Assembly: GCA_019114885.1 (NCBI GenBank)
Contig: DXEQ01000100.1
Location: 1-10,851, forward strand
From: Candidatus Anaerobutyricum stercoripullorum
GTDB taxonomy: Bacteria > Bacillota > Clostridia > Lachnospirales > Lachnospiraceae
DNA: 10,851 nucleotides
Direction: 5' to 3'
Below, in pieces: positions 1 through 5,865 of the stretch. Both the position numbers and the translations under genes were made by a program. Each line of letters begins with the position of its first letter. The stretch's first letter is position 1. Under the pieces are notes generated by a model. That model worked only from the letters and a program-made list of their open reading frames with translations, did not search any database and had not been told where the DNA came from.

Positions 1-226
1 AGCAGCCGTTCTGATCCGCCCGGGTGGTGGGGTAGAGGGCAAGGCCCTTATGCTCCCATGTGACCAGGTCCCGGCTTACGGCATGTCCCCAGTGCATGGT
101 CCCCCAGCGGGGACCATAGGGGAAATACTGATAGAAAAGGTGGTAGTATCCATTGTAGTATATAAAGCCGTTCGGGTCATTGACCCAGTTGTCCGGCGCT
201 TTTAAATGTAATGACTGTGTTTTCAT
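1..226 (-). CDS. GH32 beta-fructosidase (sucrose/fructo-oligosaccharide hydrolase), N-terminal part
   Basis: This is the first 75 codons of a glycoside hydrolase family 32 enzyme; the rest lies beyond the left edge. Family members cut terminal beta-fructosyl bonds in sucrose, sucrose-6-phosphate, fructo-oligosaccharides or inulin/levan. The diagnostic WVNDPNG motif is at residues 14-20, and its Asp17 is the catalytic nucleophile of the family. It is followed by the typical YYHLFYQY stretch and a WGHAVSRDLVTWEH segment. The start is the ATG at 224-226, with GGAGG (231-235 on the minus strand) just upstream. No signal peptide is visible, so the enzyme is probably cytoplasmic. It is the last visible gene of the transporter operon, 60 bp after the ATPase gene. 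Because import is by an ABC transporter, which does not phosphorylate its cargo, unphosphorylated sucrose or short fructans are likelier substrates than sucrose-6-phosphate. That is inference from context. Confidence 0.93.
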   Translation of the reverse strand, partial: MKTQSLHLKAPDNWVNDPNGFIYYNGYYHLFYQYFPYGPRWGTMHWGHAVSRDLVTWEHKGLALYPTTRADQNGC

Positions 227-262
227 ACTGCCTCCATAATCATAATCTGTTTCTGCTCACAG

Positions 263-283
263 GTGTATCCTGACGGGATACGC
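263..283 (-). other. Short hairpin between the ATPase and GH32 genes
   Basis: GTATCC at 265-270 and GGATAC at 276-281 form a perfect 6-bp stem around a 5-nt loop. One wobble and one G-C pair (264/282, 263/283) can extend it. On the transcribed strand no run of U follows, so it does not look like an intrinsic terminator. In this position it could set transcript stability or processing between the transporter and hydrolase cistrons. Its function is unproven. Confidence 0.4.
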
Positions 284-286
284 TGC

Positions 287-1387
287 TTACAATTCCGTGT
301 AATTTACACCTGTCTCCCTGTCAAAGAAATGCATCTTTGACGGCATGAATACGAAGTGGATGGTGTCTCCGATCTGGCTGATCTCGTATTTGGAAACCCG
401 GGCAACCGCCTGGGCGCCGCCGAAGGAGAAGTACAGGTTGTTTTCATTTCCCATCACTTCGGTGTCAGTGATGACCGCGCTCTGTGCGTTGTCTTTGTTG
501 AGGTCCATGTTCTGGGCGTCCAGCTTGATGTCTTCGCCGCGGATGCCGAGGATCATTTCGCCTGTACGGCCGTTCAGCTTCTTCTGCATGCCTTCTGACA
601 GGGCGATCGTATTTCCGTCGCTGAACTTCACGGTGCCGCCGTCAACCGTCACATTGAAGAAGTTCATCTGCGGGGAACCGATGAATCCGGCCACGAACTG
701 GTTTACCGGATGATCGTAGAGCTCCATTGGCTTCCCGACCTGCTGGATCACGCCGTCTTTCATGATGACGATGCGGTCCGCCATGGTCATGGCCTCCACC
801 TGGTCGTGGGTAACGTAGATCGTGGTCGCTCCGATCTGGCGGTGGAGCTTGCTGATCTCGGTCCTCATGCTGACGCGGAGTTTGGCGTCCAGGTTGGAGA
901 GCGGCTCGTCCATAAGGAATACTTTGGAGTTCTTGACGATGGCACGTCCCAGGGCGACTCTCTGGCGCTGGCCGCCGGAAAGGTTCTTCGGTTTGCGGTA
1001 GCGGTATTCCTCAAGACCGAGGATGTTGATGGCCCAGTCCACTTTCTTTTTGATCTGGTCCGCCGGCATTTTCATATTCTTCAGGCCGTAGCCGATATTT
1101 TTCTCTACCGTCATGTGCGGGTAGAGGGCGTAGTTCTGGAACACCATGGAGATGCCGCGGTCGCGTGGCGCGACTTCGTTGACTTTCTTTCCATCGATAT
1201 AGAGCTCACCGCCGGTGATCTCCTCGAATCCCGCCATCATGCGCAGGGTTGTGGATTTACCGCAGCCGGACGGGCCGACAAAGGCGATAAATTCTTTCTC
1301 TTCAATGTCAAGGTTGAAGTTGTCTACGGTATTTTTATCTGAACCCGGATATTTCTTACATACGTTTTTGAATTCTATAAAGCTCAT
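287..1387 (-). CDS. msmK: ABC transporter ATP-binding protein, MalK/MsmK/UgpC type
   Basis: This is the ATPase that powers sugar import through the two permeases encoded just upstream. The 366-residue length is normal for the MalK/MsmK/UgpC group. Visible motifs are Walker A GPSGCGKST (residues 38-46), the Q-loop Gln84, the signature LSGGQRQR (136-143), Walker B VFLMDEP (156-162) and the switch His194 in YVTHDQ. The last roughly 130 residues form the C-terminal TOBE-type regulatory domain of this subfamily, including an ILGIRGEDI segment. The ATG at 1385-1387 lies 4 bp after the MalG-type stop. Its ribosome site (AAGGAAGGA) is embedded in the last codons of that gene, so translation is probably coupled. 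Many Firmicutes use one shared MsmK for several sugar transporters, so an operon-encoded ATPase suggests a self-contained system. The symbol follows family resemblance; ugpC is the other common label. Confidence 0.95.
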   Translation of the reverse strand: MSFIEFKNVCKKYPGSDKNTVDNFNLDIEEKEFIAFVGPSGCGKSTTLRMMAGFEEITGGELYIDGKKVNEVAPRDRGISMVFQNYALYPHMTVEKNIGYGLKNMKMPADQIKKKVDWAINILGLEEYRYRKPKNLSGGQRQRVALGRAIVKNSKVFLMDEPLSNLDAKLRVSMRTEISKLHRQIGATTIYVTHDQVEAMTMADRIVIMKDGVIQQVGKPMELYDHPVNQFVAGFIGSPQMNFFNVTVDGGTVKFSDGNTIALSEGMQKKLNGRTGEMILGIRGEDIKLDAQNMDLNKDNAQSAVITDTEVMGNENNLYFSFGGAQAVARVSKYEISQIGDTIHFVFMPSKMHFFDRETGVNYTEL

Positions 1388-1391
1388 TTTA

Positions 1392-2243
1392 TTATCCTTC
1401 CTTTGATCCTGTTGAAGTTACACCTTCTACGATCTGTTTGGAGAACAGGGAGTAGATGATGATGACCGGTATTGTTACAAGTGTGATGACTGCCAGCGTC
1501 TGTCCCATCGTCGTGTTCTCGTTGGAGGTGATGGAGTTCAGACCGATCTGTGCGGTCAGCAGGTCGCTTGATGTAAATACAAGCGACGGCCAGAGGTAAT
1601 CGTTCCATACATTCAGGAATGTGAATACGCTGACGGTTGCCACGACGGTTTTTGACATGGGCAGCACCATGGTGAAGAAATATTTCACCGGGCCGCAGTG
1701 GTCAAGCTGCGCCGCCTCGTACACATCGTCCGGCAGGCTTACGAACACCTGGCGGAAGAGGAAGATATTGAACGGGTTGACGATCAGCGGCAGGATGTAG
1801 CCTACGATCGTATTTAACAGGCCGGCTTTGGCGATGATCAGGAAATGGATGGTGATGACCGTCTCTGTCGGCACGATGAGCAGCATGATGATGATCATGA
1901 GCCACTGATCACGGAACGGGAATCTGATCTTGGCCAGCGCATATCCGGCAAGTCCGTTTACAACGATGCTCAGGACGATCAGGATCGCCGCGTAGAGGAG
2001 TGTGTTCCCCATGTATCTTAAGAAATTCGTATCCGTGATGATGGACACATAGTTGTCAAGGAAATTTCCGTTTAATGCCGGCGGGATGAACGCTGCGATG
2101 GTGTTCATGTCCGCGGTGATGGCCGCATCAGGTTTAAAGGAGTTGGCCAGCATCCAGATGACCGGGAAGAGGAAGAAGACGGAGAGCACAAGCAGTACGG
2201 CCACCAGGATCCAGTTAATTCGTTTTTGCTTTTTTGTGAACAT
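1392..2243 (-). CDS. Carbohydrate ABC transporter permease, MalG type (CUT1)
   Basis: This 283-residue inner-membrane permease should pair with the MalF-type protein encoded upstream to form the translocation channel. About six hydrophobic segments can be read, beginning at residues 11-33 (WILVAVLLVLSVFFLFPVIW) and ending near the C-terminus (TLVTIPVIIIYSLF). The EAA loop that docks on the ATPase is at about 176-195 (EAAQLDHCGPVKYFFTMVLP). The usual Gly after the Asp is His here. The short N-terminus and the late EAA loop are typical of MalG-type partners. The ATG at 2241-2243 has a GGGAGGGAAGGA ribosome site. The gene start overlaps the end of the preceding permease gene by 29 bp. The substrate cannot be read from the permease; sucrose or fructo-oligosaccharide is inferred from the GH32 gene. 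Confidence 0.95.
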   Translation of the reverse strand: MFTKKQKRINWILVAVLLVLSVFFLFPVIWMLANSFKPDAAITADMNTIAAFIPPALNGNFLDNYVSIITDTNFLRYMGNTLLYAAILIVLSIVVNGLAGYALAKIRFPFRDQWLMIIIMLLIVPTETVITIHFLIIAKAGLLNTIVGYILPLIVNPFNIFLFRQVFVSLPDDVYEAAQLDHCGPVKYFFTMVLPMSKTVVATVSVFTFLNVWNDYLWPSLVFTSSDLLTAQIGLNSITSNENTTMGQTLAVITLVTIPVIIIYSLFSKQIVEGVTSTGSKEG

Positions 2244-3114
2244 GTTTCCTTCCCTCCCTGTCTTTTGTCAATGTGTTCTGTATGATCGTCAGGATCACGA
2301 CGAAGATGGTGAATACGATCGCCATGGTGGACGCAAGTCCCATCTCCCAGTTGACCGTGCCGGTCTCGTAAATGTCGTATACGATCGTGTAGGTGGAGTG
2401 GTCCGGGCCGCCTCCGGTCATGACCATGGGCTGTACCAGCATCCGGAATGCGCCGATGGTGACGGTGATGAATACGAAGATGCACAGCGGCTTCAGCTCC
2501 GGAAGCGTGATGTCTTTGAACTTCTGCCATCCGCTGGCGTGGTCCATTTCCGCCGCTTCATAGAGGGCGGGATTGATGTTCTGCAGGCCGCCCAGGAAAA
2601 TGATCATCTGGTAGCCCACGCCCTGCCATACGCTCATGATGGCGATGGACGGCAGCGCCTGGTCCGCGCTGTGGATGAACGGCTGGGTGTCGATCCCCAC
2701 ATTCGCCAGCAGGGTGTTGAGGATGCCTTCCGGGCTGTAAATCTGCATCCACAGGGTGGATACGACTGCCAGGGACATGACCACCGGCACGAAGAAGGCA
2801 ACCTTGAAATACTTCTTGCAGTGGGCGCATTTGTTGATGGCAAGCGCCAGGAGAAGGGCGCCGCCGCACTGCAGCGGTACGATGATGATCACGAATTTTA
2901 CGGTGTTCAGGAAGGACTGTACGAACAGCTCATCCTGAAAGATATTGATGTAGTTTTCCAGTCCCACGAAGTGCGTCAGCTCCGGGTTCAGCGCGAAGTA
3001 GTCGGTAAAGCTGAATCCGAACGTGAGCAGCATCGGCAGGAATAAGAACAGGGTCAGCAGCACAAGCGCAGGTCCGAAAAACGCCATTCCCATGATTGAA
3101 TTTTTTCTCTTCAT
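2215..3114 (-). CDS. Carbohydrate ABC transporter permease, MalF type (CUT1)
   Basis: This 299-residue membrane protein is the first of two permeases in the sugar importer. A hydrophobic segment at about 8-34 follows a basic N-terminus (MKRKN). Further membrane segments include about 72-94, 105-125, 157-176 and two near the C-terminus. The EAA loop for ATPase contact is at about 186-205 (EAAEMDHASGWQKFKDITLP), again with His where Gly is usual. The loop after the second membrane span carries an unusual CAHC (residues 96-99). The ATG at 3112-3114 lies 3 bp after the stop of the binding-protein gene, with GAGGG upstream, so translation is probably coupled. Its 3' end overlaps the MalG-type gene by 29 bp. 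The protein resembles CUT1 permeases for di- and oligosaccharides; the exact sugar is inferred only from neighbours. Confidence 0.95.
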   Translation of the reverse strand: MKRKNSIMGMAFFGPALVLLTLFLFLPMLLTFGFSFTDYFALNPELTHFVGLENYINIFQDELFVQSFLNTVKFVIIIVPLQCGGALLLALAINKCAHCKKYFKVAFFVPVVMSLAVVSTLWMQIYSPEGILNTLLANVGIDTQPFIHSADQALPSIAIMSVWQGVGYQMIIFLGGLQNINPALYEAAEMDHASGWQKFKDITLPELKPLCIFVFITVTIGAFRMLVQPMVMTGGGPDHSTYTIVYDIYETGTVNWEMGLASTMAIVFTIFVVILTIIQNTLTKDREGRKHVHKKAKTN

Positions 3115-3117
3115 AAT

Positions 3118-4452
3118 TTATTCCCTCGTATAACGTTCCAGTTTCTGATCGATCCGGTCTACGGCTTTGTCAAGTTCTGCCTGTGTGTCTTTGCCGCCAA
3201 GCGCCACGCTTTCCAGCACTTCCTGGAAAGAGGTGCTCACCTGCGGGTAGACCGGCGTCTTCGGCCTCGGATGGCCGTAGGTGCTCAGCTGATTATAGAG
3301 CGCCGCGTAGTTCTCATCTGTTTGGAACACATCGATGTTTTCAAATGCCTCGTAGGTGGACGGGAAGCTTTTTGCCATCTCCCAGATGCGGATGCCGCTT
3401 TCTGCCCCGCTCATCCATTTGACCAGCTCGGTCGCGCCCTCGATGTCCTCTGTCTCCGAGGATGCCGCGAAAGCCCAGGAGCCGGTGGGGGTGTAGGTGC
3501 CGCCGTCCCAGTTGTCGCTGACGACATAGGGCGCCACGCCGAGGTTGATGTCCGGGTAGCTGGTGTAGACGGTGTTTACTTCCCAGGCGCCGTCGAACTT
3601 GAATGCCGCCCGGCCGCTTTCGAAGAGATGGTCGATGGGCGCCTCGGACATGTATTCATTTTCCACAATGGAGCGGAAGTAGTTCATGGCGTCCGCTGTC
3701 TGTTCCGAATTAAAATAGCCGTCCACGGTCAGCCCGTCATCGCTGACCAGCTCGCCGCCGTCCGACCAGACGAAGGGAGCGAAGTAGTAGATGCTCGTCT
3801 CGCCCACGGGGAATGTCATATCCAGCGGATAACCGTCTTTCTCGTCCATCAGGGGCTTCAGTTCTTCCAGGATGTCCGTGAATTCCGACCAGGTCCAGGG
3901 ATGGTCCGCATCCGGAACCTCGATGCCGGCTTCTTCCAGGATGTCTTTGTTGTAGTAGAGGCCTACGCTGGATTCCATTACACCCAGAGCGTAGAGCTCA
4001 TCATTTACGGTGCCCTGTTCGATAATAGAAGGAAGATATCCATTTTCCTCCTCTTCGGTCAGATCCGCCAGCGGTTGGATGATCCCGTTCGCCGCGTAAG
4101 CCGAGATATTCGGTCCGTCCACGGTCAGTACATCCGGCAGGCCGCCTGCCATGACAGAGGCATTGACCTTGTCGGAATATCCGCCGCCGCTGTCATTTCG
4201 TGGAACAAACTCGATGTCCGCAAAGTATCTGCCGTCATACGCCTCATTAAATGTCTCTACGGATTCTTTGTAAGCCTGTCCCTCCTCCGTATCCTCGATG
4301 GAGTGTACCCAGATTGAGAGATACTCTTCGCCTTCATCGTATCCGGCGATGTCGCCGGGAGCGGGGTCTTTCTGCCGGCAGCCGGTGAGACCGGCGGCAG
4401 AGAAGGCGAGGAGCATTGCGGTCAGGTACAGTAATTGCTTTTTCAATTCCAT
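3118..4452 (-). CDS. Sugar-binding lipoprotein of the ABC transporter (extracellular solute-binding protein family 1)
   Basis: This is the 444-residue receptor of the importer, anchored outside the membrane by a lipid. A basic, hydrophobic signal peptide (MELKKQLLYLTAMLLAF...) ends in the lipobox LTGC, with Cys25 as the predicted lipidated residue. The mature part has the pattern of CUT1 binding proteins: an early LSIWVHS strand, ASVMAGGLPDVLTVDG, YYNKDILEEAGI with a following HPWTWSEF, and GRAAFKFDGAWEV. The reading frame stays open upstream to 4563. The extra 37 codons would run through the promoter spacer, -10 box and operators and would place a hydrophilic leader before the signal peptide. 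The ATG at 4450-4452 with AGGAGG at 4455-4460 is therefore the start. The gene leads the operon. Many acidic residues and paired aromatic residues fit an oligosaccharide receptor, but the ligand is not determined. Confidence 0.93.
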   Translation of the reverse strand: MELKKQLLYLTAMLLAFSAAGLTGCRQKDPAPGDIAGYDEGEEYLSIWVHSIEDTEEGQAYKESVETFNEAYDGRYFADIEFVPRNDSGGGYSDKVNASVMAGGLPDVLTVDGPNISAYAANGIIQPLADLTEEEENGYLPSIIEQGTVNDELYALGVMESSVGLYYNKDILEEAGIEVPDADHPWTWSEFTDILEELKPLMDEKDGYPLDMTFPVGETSIYYFAPFVWSDGGELVSDDGLTVDGYFNSEQTADAMNYFRSIVENEYMSEAPIDHLFESGRAAFKFDGAWEVNTVYTSYPDINLGVAPYVVSDNWDGGTYTPTGSWAFAASSETEDIEGATELVKWMSGAESGIRIWEMAKSFPSTYEAFENIDVFQTDENYAALYNQLSTYGHPRPKTPVYPQVSTSFQEVLESVALGGKDTQAELDKAVDRIDQKLERYTRE

Positions 4453-4501
4453 CTCCTCCTTTTTCGTTTGATTGATATTATATATGATGAAAGGTAAGCT
4501 C

Positions 4502-4525
4502 GTAACCGGTAAAGTAACCGGTTCC
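4502..4525 (-). promoter_or_regulatory. Operator pair 1 for the LacI-family regulator
   Basis: Two CCGG cores, at 4506-4509 and 4518-4521, each sit in a copy of GTAACCGGT, with centres 12 bp apart. The central CG palindrome is typical of LacI-family operators, where the hinge leucines insert at a central CpG. The pair covers about +4 to +27 of the sugar operon transcript, so bound repressor would block initiation. Read on the minus strand it matches operator pair 2 at 19 of 25 positions. Confidence 0.82.
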
Positions 4526-4534
4526 TTTAATGCA

Positions 4535-4563
4535 ATCATAGACCTGGAGAAAGAGAAAGTCAA
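4535..4563 (-). promoter_or_regulatory. Sigma-A promoter of the sugar transporter operon
   Basis: On the minus strand, TTGACT (4563-4558) is followed by exactly 17 nt and then TATGAT (4540-4535). Each box differs from consensus by one base. Transcription should start near 4528, just before the operator pair at 4502-4525, which is the standard position for steric repression by a LacI-type protein. Confidence 0.85.
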
Positions 4564-4613
4564 CAGAAAAAAACAGTTTCGGCAAATGTCACATTTTCAG
4601 AAGCAGGTTTCTG

Positions 4614-4619
4614 TATAAT
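4614..4619 (+). promoter_or_regulatory. -10 box of an operator-controlled promoter for the lacI-type gene
   Basis: TATAAT at 4614-4619 is a perfect -10 box and would start transcription near 4626, exactly where operator pair 2 begins. No good -35 box lies 16-19 bp upstream (the best hexamers are ACATTT or TCACAT), so the promoter may be weak. The geometry mirrors the transporter promoter and implies autoregulation. Confidence 0.55.
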
Positions 4620-4625
4620 ATTTAC

Positions 4626-4649
4626 AAAACCGGTTTTGTTACCGGTTAC
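4626..4649 (+). promoter_or_regulatory. Operator pair 2 for the LacI-family regulator
   Basis: CCGG cores lie at 4630-4633 (perfect palindrome AAAACCGGTTTT) and 4642-4645 (GTTACCGGTTAC, 10 of 12 bases symmetric), with centres 12 bp apart as in pair 1. The pair is oriented opposite to pair 1. It begins at the predicted start of the TATAAT promoter and lies directly upstream of a second possible promoter at 4654-4683. Centres of the two pairs are 112-136 bp apart, a distance at which looping is possible. Confidence 0.82.
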
Positions 4650-4653
4650 TTCA

Positions 4654-4683
4654 TTGATTTTACGCGACTTCATCTGATATACT
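4654..4683 (+). promoter_or_regulatory. Second possible promoter for the lacI-type gene
   Basis: TTGATT (4654-4659), an 18-nt spacer and TATACT (4678-4683) form a reasonable sigma-A promoter, with a start expected near 4690. It lies just downstream of operator pair 2, so repressor there would not cover its start directly. It could give basal regulator synthesis. Prediction from sequence only. Confidence 0.5.
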
Positions 4684-4767
4684 GTATTTGTGGCGGCAGA
4701 AGCGTGACAGAAGTTTTGCGGCTTTTTGCAGCGGCAGATACAGCAATCACAGAGGACGGAAGGAATT

Positions 4768-5790
4768 ATGAAGACAAAAAAAGTAACATTTGCGGATATT
4801 GCAAAGTATACCGGATTTTCAAAGACAACCGTTTCCAGGTATTTTAATAATCCGGATTCCCTGACGCTTGAGAATCAGCAGAAGATCGCGGATGCGCTGG
4901 ATGCGCTTGATTACAGGGAAAATAAGGTGGGGCGAATTCTGGCCAGCGGAAAGACCGAGTTCGTAGGCATCATCATCCCCAATCTCTATATGCATTATTA
5001 TTCAGAGATGCTCAATCAGATTCTTGCTACTTATGAAAAGTACGGGTACAAGTTCCTGGTGTTTGCGGGCAATTCAAAGGCGGATGTGGAACGGAACTAT
5101 ATCGAAGAACTGCTCGCCTACAATATAGAAGGTATGATTGTCTTAAGCCCCACGATCCCGTCAGAAGAACTGGCGGCATACGATGTGCCGGTGGTCGGGA
5201 TTGAACGGGAGGACAAGTACATCTCCAGCGTCAATACGGACAACTACATGGGAGGCGTGCAGGCCGCGAGCCTTCTGAAGAAAAGCGGCTGCGATATCCT
5301 GATTCACATGAATGCAAAACTGCCGGACGAAGTGCCGGCAGCCGGCCGTACCCGGGGGTTCGAGGACGCCTGTCGGGAAAAAGGTCTTCGATATGAAATA
5401 ATCTACGCGGACATGGGAAATACATTTGAGGAAAATAAGAGCGGTATTGTAAAGCTGGTCAGCGACCTGGAGAAACGGTATCCGGACCAGAAAAAGGGGA
5501 TATTCATGCCGAACGATACCCATGCCAATGTCCTTTTGAACGTCCTTCTCCGGAAATACGGGGAACTGCCGGACAGCTGGCAGATCATCGGTTTTGACGA
5601 TTCGCCCATCTCCCGGGAGGCGGTCATCCCGACCAGCACGGTGGGACAGCAGATATCCGTGATCGCGAATGAGGCGATGGAGATCCTGTCCGCCCGGATG
5701 GAAGAGCGGAAGAAGAGGCGGCCGCAGCCGATGGAGCCGGTGCACAGGGTGATCCCGCCGATCCTCATAAGGAGAGAGACGACGGCGTAA
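4768..5790 (+). CDS. LacI-family transcriptional regulator of the sugar operon
   Basis: This 340-residue protein is the likely local repressor of the divergent transporter/GH32 operon and of itself. The N-terminal helix-turn-helix (about residues 7-26, VTFADIAKYTGFSKTTVSRY) is followed by the hinge helix (about 52-60, NKVGRILAS), whose Leu58 matches the family's minor-groove leucine. The effector domain begins at VGIIIP (66-71) and has the periplasmic-binding-protein-like fold, with NDTHA and IIGFDDSPIS in the C-terminal lobe. The frame is open 14 codons upstream, but those encode a Gln-rich tail without a ribosome site. The ATG at 4768-4770 has AAGGA at 4760-4764 and places the helix-turn-helix at the usual distance. 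CCGG-centred operators in the adjoining gap agree with the family's DNA recognition. The inducer is unknown; sucrose, a fructo-oligosaccharide or a breakdown product is inferred. Confidence 0.94.
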   Translation: MKTKKVTFADIAKYTGFSKTTVSRYFNNPDSLTLENQQKIADALDALDYRENKVGRILASGKTEFVGIIIPNLYMHYYSEMLNQILATYEKYGYKFLVFAGNSKADVERNYIEELLAYNIEGMIVLSPTIPSEELAAYDVPVVGIEREDKYISSVNTDNYMGGVQAASLLKKSGCDILIHMNAKLPDEVPAAGRTRGFEDACREKGLRYEIIYADMGNTFEENKSGIVKLVSDLEKRYPDQKKGIFMPNDTHANVLLNVLLRKYGELPDSWQIIGFDDSPISREAVIPTSTVGQQISVIANEAMEILSARMEERKKRRPQPMEPVHRVIPPILIRRETTA

Positions 5791-5798
5791 AAAAAGGT

Positions 5799-5827
5799 TT
5801 GCCCAAATCTCATTCTTTCGGTATAAT
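5799..5827 (+). promoter_or_regulatory. Sigma-A promoter of the 5-oxoprolinase operon
   Basis: TTGCCC (5799-5804), a 17-nt spacer and a perfect TATAAT (5822-5827) lie in the 75-bp gap after the lacI-type stop. Transcription should start near 5834, giving a leader of about 32 nt. No palindromic operator was recognised around it. No terminator separates it from the lacI-type gene, so some read-through is possible. Confidence 0.82.
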
Positions 5828-5865
5828 CTATCTATTAGACTATCAATGAAAGGATGAGATACAAA

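Larger units (their letters stand above)
4453..4767. promoter_or_regulatory. Divergent control region between the sugar operon and its LacI regulator
   Basis: This 315-bp gene-free stretch separates the binding-protein gene (leftward) from the lacI-type gene (rightward). It holds a near-consensus leftward promoter, one or two rightward promoters and two inverted pairs of CCGG-centred operators, each listed separately. The leftward leader is about 76 nt and ends in AGGAGG. The rightward leader from 4690 to 4767 carries two copies of GCGGCAGA (4693-4700 and 4731-4738) with no evident role. No cre-like catabolite site or riboswitch was recognised. Confidence 0.85.

Noticed and set aside
3271..4317. 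Plus-strand open frame (348 codons) opposite the binding-protein gene
   Set aside because: It mirrors the coding bias of the lipoprotein gene, has no ribosome site and no recognisable domain.
4453..4563. 37-codon N-terminal extension of the binding protein
   Set aside because: The extension encodes no signal feature and would overlap the promoter and operator pair 1. The ATG at 4452 has AGGAGG and starts a textbook lipoprotein signal.
4588..4613. Small inverted repeat CAGAA...TTCTG (4598-4613) as an extra operator
   Set aside because: Only 5-bp arms, no second copy in the region and no CG centre; likely chance.
4693..4738. Direct repeat GCGGCAGA (4693-4700 and 4731-4738) in the regulator leader
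   Set aside because: Two 8-bp copies in one leader are too short to support a regulatory or mobile-element claim.
5755..5800. Possible terminator at the end of the lacI-type gene (CGCCG...CGGCG followed by TAAAAAAA)
   Set aside because: The homopolymer after the stem is A, not T, on the coding strand. The inverted arms also lie far apart inside the coding sequence.
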